Origin: Siderastrea siderea
Lineage: Eukaryota > Cnidaria > Anthozoa > Scleractinia > Rhizangiidae
Direction: 5' to 3'
Length of the DNA stretch: 64,000 bases
NCBI GenBank assembly: GCA_964030785.1
Contig: OZ034969.1
Span: forward strand, 31,435,601 to 31,499,600
Within the stretch, counting starts at the first letter, position 1; every line of letters begins with the position of its first letter. A program made the position numbers and the translations under genes. The notes beneath the pieces were generated by a model. The model made no database searches, was not told the origin of the DNA, and saw only the letters and a program-made list of their open reading frames with translations. This document shows positions 1 through 12,556 of this stretch, in pieces.

Positions 1-3000
1 AGTATTTCATAATGACAAATTTATCCGTAACACTCTTAGTTTCTATTTATAAACTTACTATCAGGTTATCGAAGAAGGAATAGGCATTTTAAAAAAGTGT
101 GTAGTTCGGGAAGAAGGGACTTTGCTGAACTGCCGTCCGAAATGTTATTGACTAGCAGTGGATAATGCGATGACTAAGGTTTTTGAAAGCGTTCTTTATA
201 CTCGAATGCAGCTGGTAGGCATTCCTTAACAGTGGATTCGGAATGTTCAAAGGGGAGCACAATATCGAAGATAACTGACTGATGTAGAGAAATAACAAAA
301 GGTACTTAATAATCTTTTTAATGCACTGGAAAAGCAAATTATTTCCAGTTGACCTGATTCAAAAGAGGCAAGAATTAGCTTAAAAATTCCTATGGCTAAG
401 AACACGAAAGCAGGTGAACTGATCCTTTAAAAGTAGTTAAAAATTAATGTATTCAGTGTTGTCAATCATTGAGGAGAGTAGTGAACAGGGACTGCTCCAC
501 TGAGTATAAAGTTAAATTGCATTACTCCAGAGCTCCTTAAATATTAGGTTCAAATGGCTGGAAAGTCGAGAAAGTTTTGCTTCGGCCTGCGAGACCCAAA
601 ATAATAAAAAATATGATAAATGAAATATAGTACTTCCAATATAGTGCCAAATTTTGCCCTGTTTCTAGTGTATGCCGTTGACATATCGCTGAAAGTTTTC
701 AATCAATAAGTGGGATAAGCTGCGTTTTGGTTTGCCCGTAGATAGATCATTATTTTTTCCCTCTGGCTGGAGAAGCTGATTACAGCTCCGTGAGTAATGC
801 TACATGCTCTGCCGTGAAATGTCTGACGCATGTATAATTAAAAAATACGTACTTCGAAGTCCTTAGCTAATTTAGTCCCTAACAAGTCTGCCACAGTTCT
901 ACCTATAGCTAGCCATAATTCTTTCATAGCCTAGCATATATATATATATTTTGTTGCATTTTCGTTTTCTCATAGTATTTGTACTGTGGTTGAAAAGCCG
1001 CCCTTTTGAGGGAACCTCAATAAACACATCTACGTAAGTATTTGTCAAATAATTAAGTCGAAATAATACCAGAAAAAAATACATGTCACTAGAAGACAAG
1101 CCATAATCAAAAATACTTACACCAGCTATGTAATCTCGAGCAGAACGTAGTTCCTCCGCCATATTCCGGCTTATTTACTGCTTTTGTCCTTGTTTGAGGT
1201 ATCGAACGACGACCAGGCAGTTTGCCATTCGGTAAGAAAGACACTTGCCCTGCAAATCTTATTTAGTAGCAGTGGATAATGTTGAAGTGTTTAAATGTTT
1301 ATTTCACACGTAGTTTGCATGCATGCCTTAACATGTCATGGAATACGGAATGTTAAGGAGTCCATTACCGCAGAATACGATACAATTCATTGTTAGAGAA
1401 ACAAAGGAACTTCAAAATGACCCACGGGAAAAAACCAATTATTTCCAGTTGACTGGATTCAAAAGAGGCCGAGTTTAGCTTACAACTTTCTGTGACTAAG
1501 ACCACGAAAACAGGTGAACTGATCCTTTGAGTTACTAGAAAAATAACTTCCAAGTTTAAAACGATGACACCCTGAAGGTATTGCAAAAAAGAAATGAGTT
1601 GCTATATCTTCGTTTAACGGCAATGTACCCAATAACTAGATATTTTAAGGGGAAAGCGAATTGAAAGTTACAAAGTGTTTGGTTTAGACTTGAATTAAGA
1701 CAGTTTCCACTAAGATCTACGGCACAATAACTTCCATTCGTGTCAAATTTTCCCTTTACAGTGATTGTTGCTAACATATCTGGTTCAAAGCTTACATACT
1801 TCAGGCTGTACTTTGCATGGATAAGCTGCATTTCGGTCTGCGCAGATAGATTTTACATTATTTTATCTCTGGTTTGTGAGGCTGGTTAACCTGCTTTGCT
1901 GTTGAGGGTATAGCCAGTATGTCATTTGGCATCGGGGAGAAGGGACAGGGTCAGTTTTGCCCAGTCATCCCAAATGTGTATTTAGGAGCAGTGCATATTA
2001 AAATGTTTAACTGAAGCTTTTATGTGATTATAATACAATGCGGAATATTGGCAATGATCAGATGACAGAAATGTTATGCAAACACGAGATGTGTGACCGC
2101 CTTCTTAAATTAATAATTTAGAAGTCGATCAAAGCCCTTGTGTTCGGACAATTAGGGCAAAACGTTTGGTTCAAACAAAAAGTATGGTTAACAGATTTTA
2201 CTTATTATGGCACGGGCAGAATTATTTGCAAACATCAATATACAACACTTTTTGTCTAAGCCGCTATCCAAGGTGGACCAAGAGAATTCCATGCCAATAT
2301 TCACCGATGAGACATAAATCTCAAGATGCAAATTGGAGACGACATTAATAATTTTTTTGAGTGTCAAATAAACAGGACGTTCGATTTTTCTCTGCCACAT
2401 TTTTGGTACTGAATTTTACTTTGTACTGGAAGGGGACTTGTTAGAGATTAAGGAGTTAAAGAAAATTCAAAATGTATTCACCAAGGAAACTTTCCTTTTG
2501 ATAGTTCTTTGCAAAATAATCTACGAATAAATGTAGCCGGATTTATTGAATTACAAGAAAAAGAGCATTTTAGCTTTTTAATATAGGGACCGACTTGGGG
2601 ACTTAATCTAGCTAAGTCCCGCTGGGAACGCATTTAAGGCATTTCACCGTCAAATTGTTACTTACTGTTTATGAACTTGCTAGGAAAGTATTGAGATCGC
2701 AATATATACACAGTAGAGACACTTGCCCAATAATTGCAGGCAAATGGCATTGAGTAGCAGTAGATATTGCGACGTCTAAGGTTTTTGAAAGTGTTCTTTA
2801 TACTCAAACGTTGCTGACATGCATTTTTTAACTGTGGAAAACAGAATGTTGAAAGGAGAACACAACATCGAAGCTGCATACTAGAACAGACGAAGAGAAA
2901 TAACCGAGGTAATTATATTGTTTGACACACAGGAAAAACAAATGATTTCCAGTTGACCCGCTTCATAAGAGGCCGAGTTCAGGTTAAGACTTCCTGTGGT

Positions 3001-3240
3001 CAAGAACACGAAAACAAGTGAACTGATCCGTTTAGAGTGATTAAAAACTGATAAACTTTTTTAGCTTTAAACGATGACACAGTTTGGTGATATAGTCGCA
3101 TTTGGGTAAAGTGAACAGATACATGGCGAATACCTTCTTGAACACAGTCATGCAGTGTGTGTACTTGTTCTTAATCAGAGTGGTTAACCTGCAGGTTCCG
3201 GTCGAAAATTGTGACATGGTTCCAAGGCAATATCGCACTT
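1..3240. repeat. Diverged tandem array of about 1.1-1.5 kb units
   Basis: No gene is recognised here. Related blocks recur: one around 338-440, 1434-1545 and 2937-3050 (each contains TTTCCAGTTGAC and later GGTGAACTGATCC). Another begins near 153, 1269, 1984 and 2755 (AGCAGTGGATAATG-like). A third is at about 700-785 and 1800-1890. The copies differ by many substitutions and small indels, so the array is old. All reading frames are short. The left edge of the window probably cuts the array. Confidence 0.5.
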
Positions 3241-3572
3241 CTCGATGACTTCAATGCCTCCAAGTAGCCAAAGAGTCTAATTTTTTTCGAAGCCTTTTCG
3301 AAGCTCCTGACTGCTAGGTCCACTATAGACCTGAATATTCACTAAATCTCAAGTTCACTTAATTTCCAACCTTACTGTGTGAGCGTGAAGTACAAACATC
3401 CGCCAAAAATTTCTAATTAAAATTCACTGACAAGTAAGGTCGCCATTCAGTTTTGAAAAGATATAATACTCGCATTTTTTGTTTGCCCGTGCGCTTAGCT
3501 TTTCCTTTACCACCGATGGCTTTTTTGTCCGAGCCGAAATACAAGAGTTCAATAACATGTGCGAATTGCTCC

Positions 3573-4619
3573 TCGGGGGTGGAAGGGGAATAATGAATAA
3601 CTCAGTCCCTTAAAGGAATAATGAATATCGCAAGTGTTGTATGCACTCGACTCTATAAAACCTTTGTCGGTGTTTGCGACTATATGTGAAGGCCAGCTAA
3701 AACAGTAGTCTGCAATCAATCCTACCGGATAATCTGTATTTAATTAGCACTCCTGGGTGCAAGAAGTTTTTCCCGGTGAATTTCTCATGATAGGTGCGTC
3801 TTTTATCAGTATTCGAATGTTTTTATTAAGGGACGGACCACTTAACTTCTGCGGGGAGGAGAGTTGAGAAAAAATTCATGTGCAGCACAAATGACGAACA
3901 AAAATTCTTGCCACACACAGTGAGCCGAAAAAATTGCGATGGCTGACACATCATTGTAGCGTTATTTGTTTCAGACTGGTGAATATGGAAGTTAGCATAT
4001 GTATAGTTAGCACAAAAAGTGAGTTGAATTTCCAGCAACTAAAAGTTTCATATGTTCCTCAGAATGCCGAAAATCGCATTTGCGAAGACCACACTTTCAA
4101 AATTTTCGGGGGGAGCATACCCCCGGACCCCTAGACACGCCCGCCTTCGCCAGGCGCTTTTTTGAACCCACTTTCTCTAAATCCTATGGATCTGCACCAG
4201 GGTTAATAGTTTTGAGTCTCATTTCTTTCACAGGTTCCATGTAAAAAAGGGTAAACGGACCCTGATTCAGAGATATTTTAGAGTTGGAAGACCTTGAAAG
4301 AGCCAACGTGTATTCAACACGTCTTCCTTTCTTTTTTTTTTCCCCTCTTTTTTGCATTGCACTTTTCTGATAATTCATGCTCATTATCCAGGTATGATAT
4401 GGAATTAAACAATTTGCAGACATTTCAAAGCTTGTAAGCGTTCTCTACTTTTATCTCCTATATCTCATGCACAGACATTGCACCTGAAGTTGTCAAACAA
4501 AATCTGAATAGCAGTTGGACACAATAATGAATAATGTTAAAAGAATAATGAATAAGTCAGAAGAAAAGCGAAAGGAATAATGAATAAGTGAGGCACAATT
4601 ATTCCTCTTCCACCCCCCG
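3573..4619. mobile_element. Non-autonomous DNA transposon, 1.05 kb, with terminal inverted repeats
   Basis: The left end starts TCGGGGGTGGAAGGGGAATA and the right end is its imperfect reverse complement (TTATTCCTCTTCCACCCCCC then GA). The hexamer TGCTCC flanks both sides (3567-3572 and 4620-4625), consistent with a target-site duplication. GAATAATGAATA motifs recur just inside both ends. No transposase frame is present. The superfamily is not assigned. Confidence 0.6.
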
Positions 4620-4713
4620 ATGCTCCGGAATAATCCGTAACCGGGAAAAACGAAACGCAGTTAACATACATTGAAGTGACAGTGAACTAAAATGCCGTAC
4701 TCATTGATTTATA

Positions 4714-5009
4714 GGGGGAGGGGTGGTGTAGTGGTTAGCGCGTTGGACTTCAGATCTGAAGGTCGGTGGTTCGACGCCCAGTCCCTGCCATCGTGTTGTA
4801 TCCTTAGACAAGAAACTCTACCCTGCATTGTCTCTCTCCACTTAGGTGGGTACCGGCCACATACTGCTGGGGGTAACCCCGCGATGGACTAGCATCCCAT
4901 CCGGGGAGGAGTAGCAATACTCTCAGTTGCTTCATGTTACAGAAACTGGGTTAAACTCCAGCCGTGTGGGCCTCCCTGGCTCGTGTGCGACTTACTCCTT
5001 ACCAGCCTG
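4714..5009 (+). mobile_element. tRNA-derived SINE, copy 1
   Basis: The 5' head is tRNA-like, with an A-box-like stretch (TAGTGGTTAGCGCG) and a good B box GGTTCGACGCC at 4768-4778, the two internal RNA polymerase III promoter elements. The body that follows (for example GCGATGGACTAGCATCCCAT) recurs at about 41.2, 47.3 and 51.8 kb. A 14-bp direct repeat CTCATTGATTTATA flanks the element (4700-4713, 5010-5023), which indicates target-primed insertion by a LINE partner. The long clean duplication suggests a fairly young insertion. Confidence 0.75.
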
Positions 5010-5023
5010 CTCATTGATTTATA

Positions 5024-7257
5024 AGATCACGGCATTGAGATCAGTGCTTAGTACAACTTATCTTTCAGACCATCAGCTGGTACATGGTGCAACAGCTGCA
5101 AGTTTTCCACAGTCTGAACACCAATCATGCCAACAAAAAGGTTCCATTGTTCTTGCTGTAATTCAGTTGCTATAATTCAGGTCATTCAGTGAATAAAACA
5201 CAGAAGCAACAATGTGCAACGTGAGCTATCTTTATTCGCTGTTGAGAAGGATCGCACGATACCGAAGCTTACTTTTTTGAGAGTTTGAAGTTTGCCGAAG
5301 AGCTTTAAACATGACAGTGATTTTGTTTACAACGATGAGCTGCCTTAAATGGCAAAACAGTATGTTTAGATCAAAGATATGAAGCTAACATGTAAACTTG
5401 ATGAATTACTGAAATATTGTAAAAATCGTATGCCCTACCGTCAGCCAGACTGTATACACAGTTGTAGGTAGTTTTGATTGAGATAGAGCTTTTCGAGAAA
5501 ATTAAAAGGAATATAAACACTAGTAGTAATCAAAGATTAAGAGCGGAGTGCGCTCGACTGGTTGCATTCCATCAGACAGCCAATGCTTCCAGTTCCCAAG
5601 TTGTCACCAAGGAGATGAAAGCCTTTGAGTCCTTTACTTTCCCCTAAATGAAACCATGGGTCTTTGAAACGGGTTCTTTGGAAAACGAGCTCGGGTTTAC
5701 ATGTTATTTTGACTGAGATATGCTGTGAAATGATTTGACCATGGTGAACAAATTTTCTCCTGACGACAAATGTCCTTGAACATGAGCTGACAATGTGTTT
5801 CAGTCAGTGGAACAGCTAGTGCCAAACCCAGCTAAATCACTTGGTTAGCCAGCACAAAAGCTCCAAAACATGTACTAACAAAGGGCCTGAAACTAAATTA
5901 CCACAAATCTTTCATGACCTATTTACAAGAGCAAATTCACATGACAAATTTTCTACTGATGACCAATCAAACTGGCACGCCTGTTTAATTAGCAAAAACA
6001 CTTGTAACGAAAAATTTGACAAAATTTCCTCATCTACACGAGCAAATAAGGTTTGCTATAGGAAATTTGCTGGTGTGCGTGGGGCTTTGGGCTCTACAAC
6101 GTCGGCATGCATCTCAATATACAAAATAACTATAAACCCTTTGGCGCTTTGTACACGACTTAATGTATACATCAACAAATTTGCCAGTGATATATATGTT
6201 TTAAAAGTGAACATCGATCTTAAGGTAAGCAGGTTAACATGAAAATTTCAAACACTACATAACAACGATTAATTAGTATCAAGGAGCATTTTGATGCATC
6301 TGCTGATAAATTCACTCACTTGACTCCTGCACCGGCCGTGCCGCGCGCATGTTCCGCGTAGACGACACTTTATCTCCTACTGGGTCCTTTTTTGTCCTCT
6401 GAAGCTGTCAATTGCTTAGGAGACATCTAAACCAATCAGAAGCTATCCTCCGCGCATATATTCATACGTTTTAGGGGGTAGGGGAAAGGCGGCTTTTATT
6501 AGCGACCGCATGGAGTTTGCAAACGGAGAAAATGGCGCCGCGTGGGTTGGTCGGTCCTAGTTTTTCAAGATGTATTTTTTCTGCCCTGAAAATTAAGATA
6601 ATTTTTTCAGCTCAAAATGGAAAGAAATCATCCTGAAGAATAACTGACCTTGGAAAAAGAGGGTATGGAGGTTTTTAAAGCGACGAAAAGCCATTTCGCG
6701 TTGAGATTCCTTCGATTTGCAAGAGACAACCTAAAGTTTGCTCAAAAATTTAAACCGAACCGAATCGATTTTACAAGACGTGGGAAAACGCCACAGCACG
6801 GTAAATGCTGTTTTCGAATGTTGATTTGCTTTTTAAAAATTTTTTAACTGATTGTTTGCGCCAGATTCGTACAATTTTTCTAATTTTGTTCGCAAAGCCG
6901 CACCACTTCCGATCAAGCCATCGCCATAAACACAGCTGAAGTGTCTGCAAAAATTACATGCGTGTGTGCACGCACGCAAGAGAATCGAAAGTTTTTTGCT
7001 TCTTAAAGCAGATGTATTGCTTATCTGAATAAAATTTTTGGCTGGAAAAGCTTTGTACCGTTTGTTCTGTCTTTTTTTTAAATTGATATTTGAGTTCAGG
7101 CTGCAGTGTTCTGTAAACATGGTCTAATTTGCATAACCGGGTTGAAATTTGATATACGAGTGGCTTTCTTCAACGTGCAGAAAATTTTGGCAATTTTCAT
7201 TTTCAAGGTTGTTTTCTGGCTAATACTTGATTGGTAACCAGTAGTTTCGTACATCAG
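5024..7257. other. No gene recognised
   Basis: AT-rich sequence with short frames only. The longest is 133 codons near 5841-6242 and shows no recognised motif. A GC-richer patch at about 6330-6550 contains an ATGGCGCCGCG stretch, but no exon could be built from it. Confidence 0.4.
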
Positions 7258-7647
7258 AATATATTTATTTAACTATACTAGTGTAAAAAGAAGTTAATTT
7301 GGAAAGCCTACAATGTTTAGTTATCTACTGCGCATTTAGGTATTTTTTTGTACTCGGACAAATTTTAATTTATGCGAAACACACGAGGACTCGCAGGAGT
7401 CAAAGGGTTGTCGTGTCAAAAATAACACGAGGCTAGGCTGCTGCGTGTCTCGAATATATTTATTTAACTATACTAGTGTAAAAAGAAGTTAATTTGGAAA
7501 GCCTACAATGTTTAGTTATCTACTGCGCATTTAGGTATTTTTTTGTACTCGGACAAATTTTAATTTATGCGAAACACACGAGGACTCGCAGGAGTCAATG
7601 GGTTGTCGTGTCAAAAATAACACGAGGCTAGGCTGCTGCGTGTCTCG
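7258..7647. repeat. Two-copy tandem repeat, 195-bp unit
   Basis: Units 7258-7452 and 7453-7647 abut directly and are almost identical; the visible change is AAAGGG versus AATGGG in the phrase following CAGGAGTC. Each unit ends in GCTGCGTGTCTCG. The near identity indicates a recent local duplication or an assembly duplication. Confidence 0.85.
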
Positions 7648-7844
7648 ACAAATTAAATGTCCTAACGGAACAATTGCAGAATACCCGGCCACTTCATTTA
7701 CATGTGTCGGAACGCTTTGAAGAACGAGGCATAACACAATAGGCACTTTTGTTATTCAATGAGATGGAAATAAGTGGCGGGGTATTCTGCAGGTAAGCCT
7801 GAATTCATGCAACAACATGACCAGTTTCTCCCTCTGAAAGTTAG

Positions 7845-8200
7845 CAGAAATCTCTCTCAAAATTCTTAAAATTCGGCAACAAGGAACAGCAAAATGTCCG
7901 TACAAATAATTGATGTTTCTCGAGCGCTGTACATCCTACCTCCGTCGCTTGTGCTTGTAAGTGGGCTTCAAACTGTGTCTTGTCGACAAACTTGAAAATT
8001 TTCCTTGAAAAGTCTTGTGAGAAGTCTGTGAAATCCTTTGTGGTCCTCGGCAGAAATAACTCTCAAAATTCTTCAAGTGTCCGTAAGAATAATCGATGTT
8101 TTCTCGACCGCTTTATTTTCTAGGTGCGCCACTGCGTTTATAAGTGGACTTCAAACTGTGCCTCGTTGATAAACTCAAAAACTTTTCTAAAAAACTCGAA
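7845..8200. repeat. Diverged two-copy tandem repeat, about 206-bp period
   Basis: The phrase CTCTCAAAATTCTT recurs at about 7853 and 8060. It is followed in both copies by a shared order of motifs: TGTCCGTA, AATAATTGATGTTT or AATAATCGATGTTT, and AGTGGGCTTCAAACTGTG or AGTGGACTTCAAACTGTG. The copies differ at many positions. No coding potential is seen. Confidence 0.6.
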
Positions 8201-8442
8201 GAAAATAACAAACTAGCTCTTGAAACCACGATCAGTATTCGCCTGTACGCTAAATTAACCGTTTAGGGCCTGGGCATCATGAAAGCGAGGCCAGAGTCCA
8301 TACCAGCTCTCGACCGAGCGTAGGCCCCTGCAAAAATCTTAGCGGAGCCAGCGCGCTAGCGCGTCAGCGGAGCTCCATTGCTAAGGAAATTTGGTAATCT
8401 ATCAAGCCAAAAAATTTTGGTAGTGACGTAGTAGTCACGTGA

Positions 8443-8490
8443 CCGTCCGTCCGTACATCCGTCCGTCCGTCCGTCCGTCCGTCCGTCCGC
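8443..8490. repeat. (CCGT)n microsatellite
   Basis: Repeats of CCGT/GTCC run through this stretch with one interruption (ACAT). They sit inside a larger repeat-like segment and create spurious Thr-Asp-Gly-Arg reading frames on the minus strand. Confidence 0.9.
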
Positions 8491-8979
8491 ACCACAGGGC
8501 TACCAATACACTTCCTACACTGGATAGAATCCTGTGCTGAATCCCGTGTGTTTTCGGCGCGAAATCGCATGTTGACCCGCGTTGTAGCAAAACAAGCAAA
8601 GACAACAAAAGTCAAAAACAAATTTGTTAGTGGAAAAAAAAAGTTCAAAAGAACACTCAGTTGTCTTTTTGGTGGAAGGGGAAAAGTTCAATCTAGGCGA
8701 AAGAAATTCGGCGATAAAGTTCAGGCAAAAAGTTCAAATTTGCCTCGTCGGTTCTGTTCAAACTCGGTCGGCACACCGCTTGAGTTCGCAGCTTTTCGTA
8801 GCGGTTTCGACGCCAAATATAGCAGAGCTAGTGCTTTTTGGTTTTTTCTGTCCACAACCATGGTTTTTACGGCGTTTCGAACACATTTTGCCAGGAAAAA
8901 CACCAGCATTTTCATGCTGAGAGGCAGCTTGTCACGAAGAAAGAAATAAGTATTAAAATTAACTACGGAATCAATGTCA

Positions 8980-9050
8980 AGCGCCCGTGGCCTAGTGGAC
9001 TAGTTACCGGCATCTCACGCCGACGAGCCGGGTTCGACACTCAGCGGAAC
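8980..9050 (+). repeat. tRNA-Glu-like pseudogene or SINE head
   Basis: An A-box-like region (GTGGCCTAGTGG), an anticodon-like arm (CGGC-ATCTCAC-GCCG, giving CTC, the Glu anticodon) and a B-box-like GGTTCGACACT are in the right order. The acceptor and T stems do not pair well, so a working tRNA is unlikely. Pyrimidine- and A-rich tracts follow at about 9055-9190, as expected of a retroposed copy. Confidence 0.55.
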
Positions 9051-9532
9051 GAAAATTTTTTTTTTCTTTGTTTTTTTTTTTAATAAAACGACTTGGATGA
9101 GAGTATTTTCACAAATTCAATATCTGCCAGCAAAAACAAAACAAAAAAACAAGACAAAAAGCAAAAGCAAAAAACAGACAAAACAAAAAGGGGGGCTCCG
9201 CTTTTAGGCTTGGCTAAATCTATATATTATTATTATCCACCCATTATAGAGAAAAGTTCGAATTTTTCTGTCTTGTATGACACAGGACACCCAACACACG
9301 ATTAGGAAAGCGTTCTCCTTCATCCAACGCAATAAGATAGAAAACGTAGGGACGCAATGCGCACAGAGCCGATGACGTTTTGTTTCACAATATTGCTTGA
9401 AAGTGAATATATGGAAAGCTCATATATATGTGAACTGTGGACTGAAATATGAAATGATGACGATCGTCGCAGTTATGACATCAATTAAGCAGCTGATAAA
9501 AGAAACCTGAAAAAAATTAGGCTTAAATGACA

Positions 9533-9570
9533 CTCGAACTTAAATGACCTCTGCGATACTGGTGCAGCGT
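9533..9570 (-). repeat. Partial tRNA-like sequence, head-to-head with the next feature
   Basis: Read on the minus strand this is CGCTGCACCAGTATCGCAG followed by AGGTCA, which matches the anticodon arm and variable region of the plus-strand tRNA-like sequence at 9578-9650. It lacks the 5' part. It looks like the 3' half of a second copy of the same tRNA-derived element in opposite orientation. Confidence 0.45.
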
Positions 9571-9577
9571 TGGTACT

Positions 9578-9650
9578 GGCTTGATAGCTCAGTTGGTTAC
9601 AGCGCTGCACTGTTGTTGCAGAGGTCATGAGTTTGAATCTCGTTCAAGCC
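9578..9650 (+). repeat. tRNA-like sequence (SINE head or degenerate tRNA)
   Basis: 73 nt with a perfect 7-bp acceptor stem (GGCTTGA/TCAAGCC), a D arm (AGCTCAGTTGG), an anticodon stem CTGCA/TGCAG around loop CTGTTGT (GTT, Asn-type) and a T arm with loop TTTGAAT in place of TTCGAAT. G37 and the altered T loop argue against a functional tRNA-Asn. It directly precedes retroelement sequence, so it is probably a retroposed tRNA-like head. Confidence 0.5.
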
Positions 9651-11070
9651 GCAGCATTCTTGCTTGAAGACAAGCCTGCGGAAGAGACACCTGAGACCCA
9701 GGAAGGCGAGTTTTCATGCTCTGCAGAAGAGATCCCAGAGGCACAACATAATGACCTTGATATTCACCCAGTGATTACACAAATGAAGGAGGGGAGATCT
9801 CCACCCACGGCTAAAGAACTGCGGACTCACAGTCCCCTTACAAGAGCAATATATGCGCAGTATCCGTTTCTAGACCTGGAGGACAATATATCGAAGCTGA
9901 AGCCTAAGGACGAGCCGAAAAGCACTACAAACCTCGAGTCATCCTCCTGGTGCACCTGGTACAACCTGCTTTGAAACGACTGCGTAGTGGAATAGAAGGT
10001 AGTCACCTTGGGCGCCTCAAGACACTACGCAAAGTGCGGGAAAGATTCTGGAGACTGGGCCTCGCTAATGTAGTGAAGGATTACTGTGCTGCCTGTTTGA
10101 CGTGTGCTGACTGTAAAACACCGAGGAAGACTCCAAAGGCACCGCTTCACCCCAATCCTTTCAACCTATCCTATGCAACGACTGCACATTGATATCATCA
10201 GTCCCCTGCCTAGAACCAAGCGTGGTAATCGTTACATCATGACGGTCCAGTGTTCGTTTATCAAATGCGTAAAAGCGTATGCGTTGCCTAACCAGAGAAC
10301 CAAGACTGGCGCAAGGACACTAGTAGACAACTGTGTTTACCGATATGGTGCACCTGATGCCATCCATACTGACCAAGCCCGCAATTTTGAGTCACTTCTG
10401 TTCAGCGAACTATGCCAAATGCTGGAAATCAAGAAATCCCGAACGACGGCATACCACCCAGCTGTCGACAGCTGGAGGGGACAGGAGGAGAGTGCTAACA
10501 AGACGGTCAAGAGCCTGCTATTGGCGAAGGTTGACAGTGAGCCGGAGACATGGGATCAGCACTTGGGGCCCTGTATGATGGCATACCAAAGAAGTGAGCA
10601 TCCTTCAACAGGATATAGCTGTACTCGCTTATATTTGGGAGAGAGGTGTAGCTCCAATTAGATGTGATGATGGGTGACTCAGTGACAACCATGGATAATC
10701 ATGGGGACTATCTATCCAGGTTGAGGAACCAACTCAGCAGTGCATTTCAGGATGTCCGGGAACTGCTTAAAAAGGCCCAATACCGACAGAAATTAACGAA
10801 TATCTCGACAAAGGTGTGGGAACTTGCCAATACCCGCCCAATGACTTGGTTTTCCTGTTCAATCCTCAGTTAAAGACAGGTGAGGACGGTAAATGGAAGG
10901 GGCCTTACAAGGTTCTAGAGCGTACAACTGACGTTAACTATCGAATTAAGAGGCCAAGTGATCCCAGAAGTCGTTCGAAAGTTGTGCATTTCAACAATTT
11001 AAAGTTGTATCAACGCAGACAGCGAAAATTCATGCCAGGGGATCAACGTTGTCTTGGACAATCGGACTGA
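9651..11070 (+). pseudogene. Ty3/gypsy retrotransposon integrase, frameshifted remnant
   Basis: Three frames together resemble the 3' part of a Ty3/gypsy pol polyprotein. The first (to about 9950) is linker between RNase H and integrase. The second (about 9950-10190) holds a zinc-binding H2C2-type module with SHLGRLKT and CAACLTCADC; its first histidine appears to be lost. The third (about 10150-10660) holds the DDE core, with Asp in HIDIISPL and Asp in HTDQARNF. The region expected to hold the catalytic Glu (GQEESANKTVKSLL) is shifted and damaged. A last frame (about 10820-11030) matches the integrase C-terminal module (WKGPYKVLERTTDVNYRI). Gag, protease and RT are missing and no LTRs were found, so this is a dead fragment. 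Confidence 0.8.
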
Positions 11071-11445
11071 CGGGAAGGCAAGTGACGAATTACCTGCGGA
11101 TCTCTTCCCCTTCCCACGAAATCCCATGTTGGCCGTCAGGGATCCTGGAGTACTCAACGCCCCTGAGGATTCCACCCAGGGTGCACAAATTGAAGAGACC
11201 ACCCCTGAGAACACCATCCCTAAAGCACAAATTGAAGACACCACCCCTGAAGACACCCCTGAACACTGGTGTTGAAAACCAACTGAACTAGCTACCGGAC
11301 TGTAACATTTCGTTATCTTGCCATTCCCTTTTCTTTGCTTTGTTTGTTTATTTGTTAAAAAGGGGCCTTAATTCCCACTTTTCTGTGGGGACTAGAGTCA
11401 CGTGTTATGTTTCGTATCAGCTTATTTACTGTCAGAGCTCTGCTA
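11071..11445 (+). other. Tail of the Ty3 remnant and flank
   Basis: Short direct repeats encoding a Thr/Pro/Glu-rich phrase (IEETTPEN, IEDTTPED) occur at about 11180-11265 and probably form the C-terminal tail of the integrase polyprotein. After the stop near 11275 there is only AT-rich flank up to the TTAA that borders the next element. Confidence 0.4.
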
Positions 11446-12556
11446 TTAAGTGGCAATGTCTGTAAGAGCGGTCCACTGCATTTCGGATCAGAAAAAAGTT
11501 TTCCCTCAAACTTTGTCCAGGAAACCATCTTGGGTCACAAGTAAAGGAAACGAGTTTCGTTTTGGGAAATACGCTAAAATATCTTTTTTTAGAGCCCACA
11601 ACAGTAAGAGCGGCAAAAGCCGTAAATTAGCGCCTGGCCAGACACGAAAATTGTATATGTTGGCGACCTCACTGCTCAAAAACCACAACACGCAGCAAAA
11701 AAGTGTTATTATTTTTAAGTTAAGAGCTCCTTCAAGGGTGTAAAGCGTATGTTAAATTTAATTTGTGTTGAAGTGGAAGCTCGTGATAATTGATATATTA
11801 ACACTCATCTGCGCGCTTTCTGAAAACTCGCAAAAGTACCCTGTCTTCGTCGGCCTTTATTTCCCGAGTCCAGACCGAGTCGCTCTAAATTCCTATCGAA
11901 GTGCGTTAATGAGATGTCAGGGAGTACAGGAATATAAAAATACCTTGCGCTTTTTATCGTCCTTTACCACAGTGACTTCGAACTTTTGGTGATTTTTGCG
12001 AATATGACACACGCATTATGCAAATTAGGTTGTTGAGCAAATTCGGATCGTGTGAACTGAATAGCTTCTAGATTTTAAGATTTCTCCATTTCAAGTCATA
12101 AATACAGAAAAGCATACACAAATAGAAGTTTTGAACTGTTCAAATTGATGAAATAAGCGAATTACTGAGTCCTGATCTTTGGATGCTAATCCGGAGAATT
12201 GCGTGACTCGCATTATGCAAATTAGGTTGTCTGCTAAACTTGGTCCGTTCAGGTAACCGTTGCAAAAAACCTTTTCAACTGTTTGGATCCCACTTTTGTT
12301 TTAATTGAATATTAAAGAAATGTTGAGACTACATGCACTGTAGGTAGAAAACGTTGACGATGAATTCAGCAAGTTACAGTACTGACTTCTATTCATGTGT
12401 CATTTGTATAACTCTGTTTGCAATGAAATGGACAGCTTGTTGGATAAAAAGGAATCTCTACTTTTTTGTAGTCGGGTTTTGATTTTTTATGTCTTCGTTT
12501 TGCTCTTTTGATCTTCCTTTTCCACAGCGCTTTCGAACTTTTGGTGCTTTTGTCCC

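Noticed and set aside
4714..4790. Functional tRNA gene
   Set aside because: The A and B boxes are good but the acceptor and anticodon stems are poor, and the sequence continues into a repeated SINE body with target duplications.
5841..6242. 133-codon frame
   Set aside because: No start context, no recognised motif, and composition like surrounding AT-rich DNA.
8548..8949. 133-codon basic frame
   Set aside because: Three overlapping frames of similar length exist on both strands in repeat-like DNA; composition is Lys/Arg-rich without a recognised motif.
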